Shown piece by piece: positions 1-11,560 of a stretch of 64,000 nucleotides of DNA. Origin of the DNA: Pomphorhynchus laevis. Its lineage: Eukaryota > Acanthocephala > Palaeacanthocephala > Echinorhynchida > Pomphorhynchidae. The notes under the pieces are model-generated. The model was given only the letters and a program-made list of their open reading frames with translations, made no database searches and was not told where the DNA came from. The number at the start of each line of letters is the position of its first letter. Within the stretch, counting starts at the first letter, position 1. Made by a program: the position numbers and the translations under genes. The stretch is from assembly GCA_012934845.2 (NCBI GenBank), contig WNNJ02001154.1, positions 1 through 64,000 of the forward strand, in the 5' to 3' direction.

Positions 1-40
1 CTGACTTATGATATTATAATTCCATAATATCATAAGTCAG
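1..40. repeat. Perfect hairpin (17-bp arms)
   Basis: Bases 1-17 are the exact reverse complement of 24-40, separated by a 6-base spacer. The element could continue to the left of the window. No ORF is linked to it. It may be the end of a MITE or simply a cruciform-forming sequence. Confidence 0.85.
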
Positions 41-249
41 GGAATACTTGGGGTAAGCAAATTGCATTTGATCTGTAAATTAATTAGAAAATAAATGTAA
101 TTATTCTGTCGTTTAATGTTAAGGATTAAATTCTACCAGAATTTAAAACCGATAAAAATTTTCTGTTATTTCTGTTAATTATTTCTTTTTGTTAATTTTG
201 TTATAAAGAAGATTTTTGTTAAAAAGAAATATACAGAAATGTATATTTA

Positions 250-560
250 CACCACTGGAGCAGCCAGCCTAGTGGATGTAGCGTTGAATCGCGTTGAATC
301 GCGATACAGACGTCCTGAGTTCATCAGCATCAGTCTCCGTTGACTGATGCTGATCGGATTTGAACTCAGGACGTCTGTATCGTGATTCGAATCGTCTGTA
401 TCGTGATTTGAACTCAGGGCAGACGTCCTGAGTTCAAATCCGATCAGCATCAGTCAACGGAGAAAGCAGATAATAAGGGTCGAAACGTGAAATGTAGGTC
501 TGGGTCAGCAGCTGATGAGACCCACCCAGACTGATTAGTAGCGTCCTGCTGTATCAAAAA
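250..560 (+). mobile_element. tRNA-derived SINE with inverted duplication in its head
   Basis: An A-box-like stretch (CAGCCTAGTGG, about 257-275) and a B-box-like stretch (GAGTTCAAATCCG, about 430-443) sit as in a tRNA-derived RNA polymerase III promoter. Between them the head is copied in inverted orientation: the segment around 310-340 pairs with 342-370, and the GTCCTGAGTTC motif occurs on both strands. The tail (475-560) holds an 8-bp hairpin (498-505 with 524-531) and pieces resembling a hammerhead ribozyme, then an A-rich end. The SINE call rests on the promoter boxes; a tRNA pseudogene is the alternative. Confidence 0.55.
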
Positions 561-3500
561 TAAGATCAATACCTGTGAGGATAATATCGTGCCACAATCG
601 GAAAAAAATTCAGCTCACAGATGCAATCAAGTACAATTAAAGAAGTAAACATTGAATGAGTGTATATTAATGACTATCTATTTGATCTATTTGTTTAAGT
701 TTATATAGTTCAGATTCAATGTATAGTTATCTACTTTATGTTGATTTATGTGATTTTAGATTTTTCTAAATTTCTTTTAATGATTCTTTATAAAATTTAT
801 GTTTTATTCCGATTTCAGTTATGCAATTGCATCGACATTTCAGTAATTTTTTAAAGAGTCCAATAACTTTGAGTGTTATCTCTTTAAACAACAAATCAAT
901 TTCTGTTATATCGTTGCATCAATTAAATGAGCAATGGGATCTGTTGTTGACACAAAATTGTCGAATTGTGATTTTGTATTGTTTTCACAAATTAAAAACA
1001 ATGTAACAGACCTCCTCTTTAATTAAATAAGTCACACGATTTGGTGTCAATTATACAATGTATTGTCAGGTCTGTTCAATTTCATAATTTCACAAAATTA
1101 CAGATGAAAACGAGTTTGATTTCTTGCAAACTAAGAAAATGTCTTAGCACCTTTCTATAGCTAAGCAACGTGTTGTTCAAATAGTTGCTTCACAGTTGAA
1201 ATGCAATTTCGACTTGTTAATTATTAATAAACGTATATTACTAACAATACGTTGTTTATCAGAACAAAAATGAAATTTATGGTGTGTCATATAAAAACCA
1301 AGTTATTAACATCTTTACATTTTAATTCATATAGTTTTGCTTTTGATTCAAATATTTATTCAAGTATTCATTCAAGTATTTATTTATTTGTTGTTTGATT
1401 GAATATGAAAACTGATAGGGTAAATTCTGGTTAACAATAAAGCTCAAACATTCGGAGTCGAATTGTTTACTAATTTAATTGATGAATTCAGACCAACTCA
1501 CTTTTATGATATCGCATTATTTAAAATTAAATGTTTAATTTAAATTAAAAATGACTCTGTCGACTTCCAACATTTCTTGAAGTGGTAGAGCATAATGTGG
1601 AGAATATAAAGAAAATTTTCGATACGCTTTCTTTTCCTAAAATAGAAAATCATACACTTTAAAAAAGATGCGAAAAATGCAGCCATAATTAATCGGATAT
1701 CTTCACATAGCAATTTTGAAATATAATTGCTATGCGAAATTGTTATAACAATTTCTGGGAAATTTAACAAATCAATTTTGAAAATAAACCATAAAGATAA
1801 TCTTTGGTCATTTAATAGCCAAACTGCCTTTGTAAAAGATATTTGTAAATTTTTACATATTTAGGGTTTTTACAATTAAAAAACGTTACATTTAATTACA
1901 TTTAGAAACGTTGAATTTAATTTACAATTAAATATCGGTACGCCTTTTATAAATTAAATAAAACTATATATATTAAAGTATTTTTGATTTTTTTATCACA
2001 TAAACATCAAGTTAGACAATCCATTTGGAGTGTCAATGTGCTAAAGCATATTGGTACTCTAAAAATTATATTTATCTGGATTCTACCAAATGTGCATTTG
2101 AATGGCTGAAACTTGCAGCCATTTTATTTATTTATTTTAATATTTATTCATTAAATATTAATAAATAAATAAATAATTTATTTATTAAAATTGTCGAATT
2201 GTCCCCCATAGATGCAGCGCTTGCTGCATCTATGGGGGACGCAAAAATGGCTGTAGAACGTAATGAAGACTCTTGACTTTTACCAGTTGTTATGCTTAAG
2301 ATAGCCACTTTTATTAAATAATTTATTTATTAAATATGATTTTATTTTTATTTTTAAAAATTAAGTATTAATTATAATCATTTTAATTGCATGTTAAGAC
2401 AAGTTTACTTTAAAATACTTCAAAATAGATGGTATGAAATTTGTAAAAAAGAAGCATAAATGATTTTAAATGTGTCGAATAATAAATTATTTTACATTAA
2501 TAAATAGCTTATTTACTTAATTTTTTATTAAATACTAAAAAGGTTTTCTTATTAGTTCAATCAAATTGTCGAATAAAACAATTTTAATTCCAAAAATGTG
2601 ATTTTAGCATCTGAAGGTGATTATAATTTAATCTCGTATCATTCTATCGCAAAAATACGAATTAATTTGTTCAATTTAATTGAACAAATTAAATTGAACA
2701 AATTAAAAGTGCAGAATTGGATATGATTTTGTTTGTAGAATCTAAAATGTAATTAAAATAGAAATTTATTAGAACTTATAATTAAAAATTAATTTATAAT
2801 TTATAATAAGTTATTATTTTTAATTATAGAAGTTCAATTAAAACGAGTGTAATATGCTCCAAAGTTCGAAAAACGATTGAAAACGATAGTTTGCGGTTTA
2901 CAACATTATTTTTAAAAGCTGAATAATTTATTCGTGAATAATCGGCATCAGATGGATCCAATCTTGCGCAGTGTGTGACTTTAAACACCGATGTTTGTTA
3001 AATAATATAACAGATTGCTCACATTCACTTGTTTTATCGTTTGTGTTCAAGCTTTTATTGCCTTATCGCCAGCTTATGCCAGTTGATAGATGCATTTCTT
3101 TGTGATTTTCGTGTGTTTTATTATCGACGTAATAACATGGCACGCGCGGCACTGTGCTCGTACAATTAACACCTTCACATCTCGAACGAACAATTTACAG
3201 GCTCGTTGCCATGTGAAGATCTATATCACCAATATTGTTTTCTTTTCTATGGATAAAGCCGGTGTTCACTTTGTTCAGCTGAGGCTATGGGCAGTAAACT
3301 AATGTTCTTATCTATGTTTTTATTTGTTGAGAAAAACAACGCTGGGCGTGAAATTTCTAAGGATAATAAAAACATTCAATTTTAGACATGCAAAACTTGA
3401 CATAATAAATGAACGACATATAAAAATGAATGACTGAACTGTAATGAGACCTAATTTTTACGAAAATTTAACAAAATATGTATCAAATAGTCAAAAATAT

Positions 3501-3730
3501 GCAAGTATCAAATAGTTAAAACTGATAACTGCAGAATTTAAAAATTTGATAATTTTAGAAATCCGAAATAAATAAATTAAAGAATAATGATAAATAAAAT
3601 TTTTAACTAAAAATTATAGATAATAAATAATTGTTATAAGATGTTATACAATTTAAATTTATATCTAAATAAAATAAAAGTTGAAATTTAAAATAAAAAT
3701 CATTTTTATGGTTAGACTAATAAACAACAG
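561..3730. other. AT-rich non-coding stretch
   Basis: No ORF here looks coding; the small ones have no recognisable motif. It contains long A/T runs, a palindromic tandem at 2664-2704 built on AATTTGTTCAA, and a patch of more balanced composition at about 2940-3300 that I cannot assign. Confidence 0.5.
2114..2255. repeat. Nested inverted repeat, MITE-like
   Basis: The core at 2201-2240 has perfect 18-bp arms around four bases (GCTT). Outside it, GCAGCCATTTT near 2116 faces AAAATGGCTG near 2244, with ATTTA-rich filler on the left. This looks like a small palindromic MITE of about 140 bp or a stable hairpin transcript. No transposase is nearby. Confidence 0.6.
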
Positions 3731-3856
3731 ACGTTGTATCAGAATAAGGATTAGAAATGATCAGGAGGAACTGCTATGCTATCAGGTTTCTGCTCTTATT
3801 CCTTGACCTACGCTAGCAACGGGGCCAATGACGTATTTCTTCTAATGAAATTCGAA
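3731..3856 (-). repeat. Foldable repeat, copy 1
   Basis: Copy of the roughly 105-bp repeat described under 20172-20310, reverse orientation, with its CAGACGTTGTAT tail at 3728-3741. It lies just past the C-terminal PLE piece at 3901-4203, so in that element's orientation it is at the 3' end. Confidence 0.7.
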
Positions 3857-3900
3857 TACAAAGTATATTATTTATTATTCATCCAAATAAAGTTTTCTAT

Positions 3901-4203
3901 TTAAAATTTATTCTTTATATTATTGTGTTGATTTATATATTTTACTATTTTCTGCTTGATGTTATTTTTATAGTAACCTAGTTTAAAATATGTATCTATT
4001 AAATTATTTAAATGATTTTGAAGAAAGCCAATATCATTACATATTGTTGCAATTCTTAAAATTTCATTATTTAATGTATTATATTTTATATTATATGGTA
4101 TGCATGAATGCTCATGCAAAAATATGTTTCTTGTAAATTTAAATATGTCATCTTTACGATATAAATTAATAGTAGTTTTAGTTAATGTTAATTTAATGTT
4201 CAT
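3901..4203 (-). mobile_element. PLE reverse transcriptase, C-terminal (thumb) piece
   Basis: A 100-residue frame with the pattern seen downstream of the catalytic YIDD in PLE-type RTs: IPYNIKYNTLNNEILRIAT followed by a hydrophobic FLQNHLNNLI helix and a basic end. It runs opposite to the RT core that starts at about 4213, so the two pieces are head to head and cannot be one reading unit. Assignment to the cnidarian/arthropod PLE group is from recalled motifs. Confidence 0.55.
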
Positions 4204-4212
4204 ATCTAGATA

Positions 4213-4733
4213 TATACTTTCATATTAAAGAAGCGTTAGTAAAATTAATTAACCTTATATTCGGAAAAAGATATACATATATATGTTATAATAACTATAA
4301 CGCATATCTAACAAAAATTAAACCATCAAATAAATATAAATATATGGATAAAATTGAATTAATAGAATCCTTAAATATTTTGATAAATCAAAATTATTTA
4401 AAAGTAGGGACATCTATATTTAGACAAGTAAAAGGTGTTCCAATGGGTGGTAATAGTAGCCCAATTATAGCTGACTTGTTTTTAAGCTTTATAGAATATG
4501 AATTTGTTCATAACTGTTTAAAAACTAAATCTAAACAATATAAATATATGAAATATATGTTTCGATACATTGATGATATATGTGTATTTAATTCTAATAA
4601 TTTTTATTCAATTAGTGAGCACATTTATCCAGAAAGCCTTATTCTTAACAAAACCAATATTAATGATAAAGAAGGTGTAAACTCTTACATTAAACGCTTT
4701 TGTATAGACAATAAACAACATGCTTTTTATTAG
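4213..4733 (+). mobile_element. PLE reverse transcriptase core
   Basis: The frame carries RT motifs in order: the end of motif A (ALVKLINLIFGKRYTY), motif B (GVPMGGNSSPIIADLF) and motif C (FRYIDDICVF). The first 30 codons (about 4228-4325) match the end of the minus-strand piece at 6707-6805, so both come from one family. The open part starting at 4344 is only the longest ATG frame. The YIDD signature and the G-x-P-M-G motif B fit Penelope-like rather than CR1-like RTs, which use YADD and PQG. Confidence 0.7.
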
Positions 4734-4816
4734 AATATAATAATATTTACCATAATTAAATAATTATGTAAATTAAATAATTAAATATTTTTTAACATAA
4801 TTTAATTTACTAAATT

Positions 4817-5140
4817 AAAGGATAACTATATAATAACAACTATTGATAAAGCTAGTAATAACTTTGTCTTCATATGCAAAAAGCTTTATTATGATATACT
4901 AATGAAAGAGGTTAATTCTAATGATTTAAATGTAAATCCAACATATGAATGTAGTGATTTAAATTTAGAAATAATTATTACAATTATTATAGAAAGGTAT
5001 AATGGTTGAATCAGATAATAAAATTATCCCTATATTACATTGAAATCCTAAATTTCAAAAATCTAATAAAACCTAGGCTCATATAAAATGCTTTAAAATG
5101 TACATTAAAACCACTTTCTGTTTTTATAAGCCTTAATGTT
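4817..5140 (+). mobile_element. PLE reverse transcriptase, N-terminal piece
   Basis: Translation shows the DKASNNFVFICKK stretch typical of the start of a PLE RT and, near the end, KCTLKPLSVF, which matches KCTLKPLFVY in the 6707-7132 piece. It lies after the RT core although it belongs before it, so the element is rearranged or two copies abut. It stops at the foldable repeat at 5158. Confidence 0.5.
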
Positions 5141-5157
5141 TATAAAGCATTAAGCTT

Positions 5158-5262
5158 TCGTCAGAGGAAATTCCTTATTAGCATGTAATTGGACTTGTTG
5201 CTATGTCAGGTCGATGAATAGGAGCAGAAACCTGATAGCATACCAGTTCATTCTGATGACTT
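5158..5262 (+). repeat. Foldable repeat, copy 2
   Basis: Plus-orientation copy of the roughly 105-bp repeat. With copy 1 in reverse orientation it brackets the RT pieces at 3901-5140, giving the whole block inverted-repeat ends. Confidence 0.7.
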
Positions 5263-5638
5263 ATTATAACTGATGACTTGTTATGACTTGTGATGTTTGT
5301 TATTAGTTAATTCATAAACATTGACTTTTATTTAAAAGTTAAATTTTAAATTTTAACTTGATATTGTATAAATTGTATAAAAACTTATATCATTATCTTT
5401 ATTTATTATTATCAACGCAATAATATTAAAAATTAATCAAATACTAATTAATCAATAATTAATCAATAATCAATAATAAATAATAATCAATAATAATGAA
5501 TAATGAATAATTAATCAATTACTTCTTGTGATCTTGTCAATGTCTCCCCTGCAGAGACTAAACATCTGAAACGTAACTGGTACAAAGTAGATATAGATTT
5601 ATTACGTACGCTCGCAATTAGAATGGGTCTTCACAATA

Positions 5639-5824
5639 GTGGCATTACCCATGTCAGTGATTGAGGATACGTTATCAGCTTCCCTAAAATATATCACAGA
5701 CTGCGTCGCTCTATTACAAAACCTGGCTAAACGCAAGCCTGCTAGGTTTGACGATGAGTTTGTGGGACTTTTAAGAAAATGGAATAAACTCTTTAAATCA
5801 TCTCTGGATTATCAGACACTTTAG
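5639..5824 (+). CDS. Short ORF, no recognised function
   Basis: A 61-codon frame (MALPMSVIEDTLSA...) with a helical, charged composition that continues past one stop as LEYLHYRRRFNYMK. I do not recognise it. It lies in a more GC-balanced island between two copies of the foldable repeat, so it is more likely a retroelement scrap than a host gene. Confidence 0.15.
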   Translation: MALPMSVIEDTLSASLKYITDCVALLQNLAKRKPARFDDEFVGLLRKWNKLFKSSLDYQTL

Positions 5825-5960
5825 TTAGAATATCTACATTATCGTCGTCGCTTTAACTACATGAAATTGTTGAAGAGGCAAAAGGAGTAAAATCTTAATC
5901 AAAATTTTTTAAGGATAATAAATATACTTTGTATTAGAATAAGATACTATATAATCAAAT

Positions 5961-6062
5961 TTCATAAGAGGAATGCGATATTAGCATGTATTTGACCGCC
6001 TTCTATGTTTGGTCGAGGAATAGGCACTCATAATTTATAGCATAGCAGTTTTGATGACCTCA
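5961..6062 (+). repeat. Foldable repeat, copy 3 (degenerate)
   Basis: Retains TTAGCATGTATTTGACC, GGTCGAGGAATAGG and TAGCATAGCAG, but its outer stem is eroded. Confidence 0.6.
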
Positions 6063-6413
6063 AATCCTTATCTAATCTTTGTATTTTAAATTTTAATCTT
6101 AAAATACAAGATAAAAAATACAATTTTAAATTACACTATAAAATCTTATATCAATTAATTTATTAATTACTTGTATTTGTAATTACTTTAGTTTGTTTGG
6201 GCATTTGCCTTTTTAAATTATTTTTATTCCTTCATTTTTAATTATTCAAATTCTTTCTTTATTAATTCATTCAGTGCATAAATCATATATATAATATACA
6301 TATATTGAATATATTGTATATATACAATATACTTACAATAGTACATACAATATGATTTGTATTAGAATAAGATTAGAATAAATTAGAATAAAGTACACAC
6401 TAAATAATCAAAT

Positions 6414-6514
6414 CTCATCAGAGGAAATACGTCATTAGCATGTATTTGACCCGCTGATATGTTGGGTCGAGGAATAGTGACCAGAACCTGATGGCATTGC
6501 AGTTCTTTCTGATT
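6414..6514 (+). repeat. Foldable repeat, copy 4
   Basis: Keeps CATCAGAGGAAATACGTC at the left and TTCTTTCTGAT at the right. It sits about 190 bp from the truncated end of the minus-strand PLE RT at 6707-7132. Confidence 0.65.
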
Positions 6515-6706
6515 GCAGTAATACATTGTCTTTTATTTATTAGTCAATTTTGATTTTTATTTTAAATTTAAAGTTCAAATTCTTAATTGTATAAAATCTT
6601 TTATATCATTTATAAAAGACAATTATTATCATTTATAAATAGTAGGATACGTAGACTCAGTTAGCTGATCTGATTCATTTAGATAATCAACCTTTTCCCA
6701 CTCCTT

Positions 6707-7132
6707 TCATGGTTTAATTTTTGTTAGATAGGCGTTATAATTATTATAACATATATATGTATATCTTTTTCCGAATATAAGATTAATTAATTTTACTAAC
6801 GCTTCTTTAATATCTACTAAATCTAGATTTGTATAAAGCGTACTAAAATCGTATGTATTTATATTTTGAAAATTTATTCCTTTTGTCTGTTCTAAAAATT
6901 CTTTTGTAGAATTAATACTGAAATAGTGTTTTATGCCAGTATTAATTTCGATTACCTTGCAATATTTTTTAAAATGTGCTTTAATTACTTTAAGTATTTT
7001 ATTCATATAGACAAAAAGTGGTTTTAATGTACATTTAAACGCACTACATATGAACCTAGGTTTTATTGGATTTTTGTAATTTTGGATTCCAATATAATAT
7101 AGGTATAGTTTTATTACCTGATTCAACCTCAA
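6707..7132 (-). mobile_element. PLE reverse transcriptase, N-terminal half
   Basis: A 141-residue frame with PIKPRFICSAFKCTLKPLF, then INTYDFSTLYTNL (RT motif A, the DFSTLYT form used by PLE-type RTs) and ALVKLINLIFGKRYTY. It ends exactly where the 4213-4733 piece overlaps it, so the two cover complementary halves of one RT family in opposite orientations. It is 5'-truncated near 7135, shortly before the 380-bp tandem array. Confidence 0.7.
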
Positions 7133-7180
7133 TACAATTTGTATCCATACAGTGACTTGTAATAATTGCTTATAAACTGT

Positions 7181-8775
7181 GTTGCCGAGTACTCCATCAT
7201 TTCGATGCTAGAGTAGGTGTCTAGAAGTGCCATGATGACTGAAAGTCGTGAAGCAAAGTCTAATTTAACAAGCAACACAATTTAGTATAAATGCCGTATT
7301 TCGTAAGAAATCCTAGACCGTTATTTACTCAGCACATCCATACACTAACATTATACATGCCGTATCAATTAAGGATCTAACTAGTGCAACGACAATTCAG
7401 CAATAACCTCTGCCAGGTGTTTAATAATAATCCGCACAGCAATTCGATCTGGTAAAGAGTGAAAGACTAAGACAATTAAACAGTTTCGGAAACGCCTTCA
7501 TTTACAATTTCACGCAGGCAACAGAAACGACCAGTGCGTACTTCATTCTACTAATGAGTTTGCCGAGTATTCCATCATTTCCATGCTAAAATGGTCGTCG
7601 AGAAATGACATGATGACTGAAAATCGTGAATCGAAGTCCAGTCTATCAAGCAACACCATTTATTAAAAATTCAGTATTTCGTAAGAAATCCTGGACCGTT
7701 GTATACTCAGCACATCCATACACTAACATTATACATGCCGTATCCATTAAGGATCTAACTAGTGCAACGACAATTCAGCAACAACCTCTGCCTAGTGTTT
7801 AAGGATGGTCCGCACAGCGATTCGATCTGGTAAAGAGCGTAAGCCTCAGTCAATTATGCAAAGTGTCGGAAGTGCCTATATTCGAGGTGTCACACAGGCA
7901 ACCGAAATGATTGGTGTGTACCTCATTCTACTGATGAGTGTTGCCGGGTACTCATCATTTCGATGCTGAAGTAGTCGTCTAGAAATGACACGGTGACTGA
8001 AAGTCGTAAATCAAAGTCCAGTCTATCAAGCAACACAATGAATTACAAATGCCGCATTTCGTAAGAAATACTGGATCGTTGTTTACTCAGGACATTCGTG
8101 CACCACCATTATACATGTCGTATTCATTCAGGATCCAATGAGTGCAGCGACAATTCAGCAACAACCTCTGCCTAGTGTTTAAGGATGGTCCGAACAGCAT
8201 TTCGATCTGGTAAAGAGCGCAAGCATCAGTCAATTAAGCGCAGCGTCGGAAACGCTTTCATTCACAATGTCACACAGGCAACCGAAACGGCCAGTGAGTA
8301 CTTCATTCTACTGATGAGTGTTGCCAGTACTCATTGGTCGTCTAGAGGTGACATGGTGACTGAAAGTCGTGAATCAAAGTCCAGTCTATCAAGCAACACT
8401 ATTTAGTATAAATGCCGTATTTCGTAAGAAATCCTAACCCGCTGTGTACTCAGCACATCCGTGCAATACTATTATACCTGCCGTATCCATTAAAGATCCA
8501 ACGAGTGCAGCGACAATTCAGCAACAACCTCTGCCTAGTGTTTAAGGATAGTCCGAACAGCATTTCGATCTGGTAAAGAGCGCAAGCATCAGTCAATTAA
8601 GCGCAGCGTCGGAAATGCTTTCATTCACAATGTCATATAGGCAACCGAAACGGCCAGTGAGTACTTCATTCTACTGATGAGTGTTACCGGGTACTTATCA
8701 TTTCGATGCTGAAGTGATCGTCTAGAAGTGACATGGTGACTGAAAGTCGTGAATCGAAGTCCAGTCTATCAAAAC
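7181..8775 (+). repeat. Tandem array of about 380-bp units (4.2 copies)
   Basis: Unit starts (GTTGCCGAG / GTTGCCGGGTACTC) fall at about 7181, 7559, 7940, 8320 and 8682; the last full unit is shortened by about 18 bp. Shared landmarks include TTTCGTAAGAAAT, CAACGACAATTCAGCAA and GATCTGGTAAAGAG. Units differ by a few to about 15 percent. The array ends where PLE GIY-YIG sequence begins at about 8776, so it may be the expanded terminal region of that element, but no homology to the PLE 3' end at 11.5 kb was seen. Confidence 0.85.
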
Positions 8776-9251
8776 TGTTAATGATTTTGTCTTACAAAAA
8801 ATTTTTCCGAATTATATAAGTTACTTCCAAAGAAATTCAGACGCAAATCAAATATCCTAGTGTTAGGTTCAGTAATTGCGCAAATATTAAACATTTACTA
8901 AAAAGTACAAAATTACATAACAGTTCAATATGTGATGACAAAATATGTGCTAACTGCAAAGATATGAGATCAACAATTCGATTTACCAGCAGCACAAATG
9001 GTCTTGAATACCAGGTTCGAGGAAAGTACAATTGTAAATCAAAGAATGTAGTGTACGTGAACAGCTGTACTAAGTGTAAGGCACAATGCGTAGGGCAAAC
9101 ACGTACTAGCTACCCTATTAGAGCAAATAATCGGATAAAAGACATACGACAGAAACGCGAAGGATTAGATGGGGTCGTATCGCATGTAATATCACATGTG
9201 GGCCATAAAATGAAAACTGTCATTATTGACGGCCTGATTCCAGACAGCTAA
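8776..9251 (+). mobile_element. PLE linker and GIY-YIG endonuclease fragment
   Basis: Translation shows the pre-endonuclease linker (FSNCANIKHLLKS, then paired cysteines in ICDDKICANCKDM) followed by YNCKSKNVVYVNSCTKC and CVGQTRTSY. The last is the GIY-YIG core in the degenerate form used by PLEs (VVY...C..C...VGQT). About 95 codons are open from 8964. With the RT that follows at 9.6 kb this looks like the 3' end of one copy upstream of the next, the tandem arrangement PLEs often show. Confidence 0.65.
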
Positions 9252-9583
9252 AAGAGCAAAAAAATCTGGATAGGTCAACTAATGGCTGAACTATCACTTA
9301 ACAATGACGATTACTCTTTTACATAAATGTAAAAGGTAGTTGTGAACTATTGTAATGAATCTATATAATGAATATAATGAACTATATAATGAATCTCGAA
9401 AGACAGATCTGGGAAGGAAGTTCTCACTATGCTAAATGTAATATGTACACAAGCAAATCTTATATATAACAGATCAGCATCAAAAATGTTTCCTCGCGAT
9501 ATTAATATTTGAGAACATGATCATATGGTAACAAAATTCGTGAGAACATGATCATATGGTAATGGTCATATTCGTAATAGTCA

Positions 9584-11560
9584 ATGTATATAAAAACAGG
9601 CGATAAACAAATTCAAATTCAACATTTCCGAGTCGGTAGTGGAAGGTCTAGCTTCATTACAATCACGATCAAATGTTCGAATAGCGAAAACCGGCAAAAA
9701 TCCACAACCGGTAGTATGTGCATCCACATTTTACGCGGTGGAGGCGTCTCGTCAATTAGGCGAATCAATGACATACTTTCATATAACTGATACTCAATTG
9801 CAGGTGTGTTTAATCGTAAGCGATTTTTTCAATACTGCGGTTAGTAGAAAACAATTGGACGCTGTAGGAGTGATTAAGTTGATACCAACGTACGAACATC
9901 CAGGTAAGTTCTACATGCTAACAAAGGTCCATAAGACACAACGACCGTTTATCGATAGACCAATAGTCAGCTGCCTGGGAACACTGATTGAGATGATATC
10001 CATATTTGTTGATCGTGGACTGAAAGAATCGTTGCATCGGATTTCCTCGTACATTGGTGGCACAATTTACGTTTTGAGGAAATTAGAATAAATAAAATAT
10101 AGTTTATCGATCAATGCGCTACTAATAACAGCAGACGTTGAATCATTATATACGAATATATAAACTGAAAACAGCCTTGCTGCAGTTGATCAAATATTAG
10201 TGCGATCACAAATGTCTCTAAGAGAAACTTACTGTTGTCTGCCTTAGAAATAAAATTACGACAAAATTACCTTCAATATAATGGTAGTGTGTATCATCAG
10301 ATGAAAGGCACGGCAATGGGCACTCCTGTAGCATCAACGTACGCCATTTATTCATGAATTCCATGGAATGTCGTTGGCTTTCACAATCTAACATACAATT
10401 GGCGTTATATTGTTGTTATATATACGATGTATTCTTCATTTGGCCAGATAGAAAGGAATGTTGGCAACACTTGATAGAATGCGTTGAAGTAATGGAAGGC
10501 ATTCATTTGATTTTTTTAAAGTTACGACAAAATCAACTTTCTTTATGTTGAGATAGTCTGATCTAACAGTAAATATGAGACGCCCATTTATAAGAAACTT
10601 GAAACCTCATTTTTGCACATTCACACATATAGCTGCCATCCGCGTTCATTCCTACGCAACATCATCTTCAATGTGGCAATGAGAATACGACGGATATATT
10701 TCGAAGAACAGTTAAGAATATTGCAGTCGCATCTCTTGCAAAGGGACTTCGGAAAAAAGATTATAAATACACAATTTAAGTGTACATAAATATAAGCGTG
10801 AAGAATTACTTCAACGCCATAAGAAACGAAAGAAGGAATACCTCGTGGCCGTTGTCCTGCGACACCATCCATTGCTTAATCATGTACAACGTGATATAGT
10901 AAGGGCTACAAGTTCAATACAAGCGGTGAATACAGCACTAAAAGTTAGAGTGTGGTTTAAGCAAAATCGAAATTTTGGAAGGATCCTACAAAAATAGCGT
11001 AAACGTGAATATAACGGATGTAAGCCAGGTTGCGATAAACGCTGCAAAACATGCGAAATTTTAACAACATCACGGACAGCAACAAGTCGTGTTACCGGGG
11101 GCTATATCAGCTTGCAGTCTGGTCAAATTGCAGGACAAAGAATACGTTGGCATTTGTAAGGTTTGTAAGAAACAATACATCTGCCATAGGGTAGACTAAA
11201 TCTTCGACACTCACAGTTTAAAGCAAACGATGAAGCGTTCTACGTCACGCAATAAAACACAAAGATGGAAACGGCTTAGCTATCGTGCAGACATTATAGA
11301 TGACAAGAGAAGACGGAGACTAGAAAATAACATTGCTGGAAAGCTACACAGTAAAGTTGAGTATGGTTGCAACTCGGAGCATCTGTCCATCGAACCTGGT
11401 ATAACTTGAGAATATTTCTGATTTACTTGTCTTAGTTGTTAATGGAAATTATTTAGTTGAAATTTGTGTTGTAGATTGTTGCAAGGCTGCAACGTCTTTA
11501 CTATTCGTCACTGTACTAAACGTCAGAGATGACCGGAAGCGCTCAGCAATGGTATGATCC
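9584..11560 (+). mobile_element. Canonical PLE copy (RT plus GIY-YIG), decayed
   Basis: From about 9639 a 150-codon frame holds GKFYMLTKVHKTQ and RPIVSCLGTLIEMIS, the PLE-specific N-terminal RT block. Further on come ADVESLYTN (motif A, about 10135), MKGTAMGTPVASTYA (motif B, about 10310) and YDVFFIW (motif C, about 10420). At 11010-11250 there are GCKPGCDKRCKTC and a GIY-YIG-like stretch. Several frame breaks separate these, so the copy is inactive. The order RT then GIY-YIG is that of Penelope/Neptune-type elements. Confidence 0.7.

Noticed and set aside
8310-8345. CTGATGAG in the 380-bp repeats as a hammerhead ribozyme
   Set aside because: GATGAGT pairs with ACTCATC as a plain hairpin and no GAAA follows in position.
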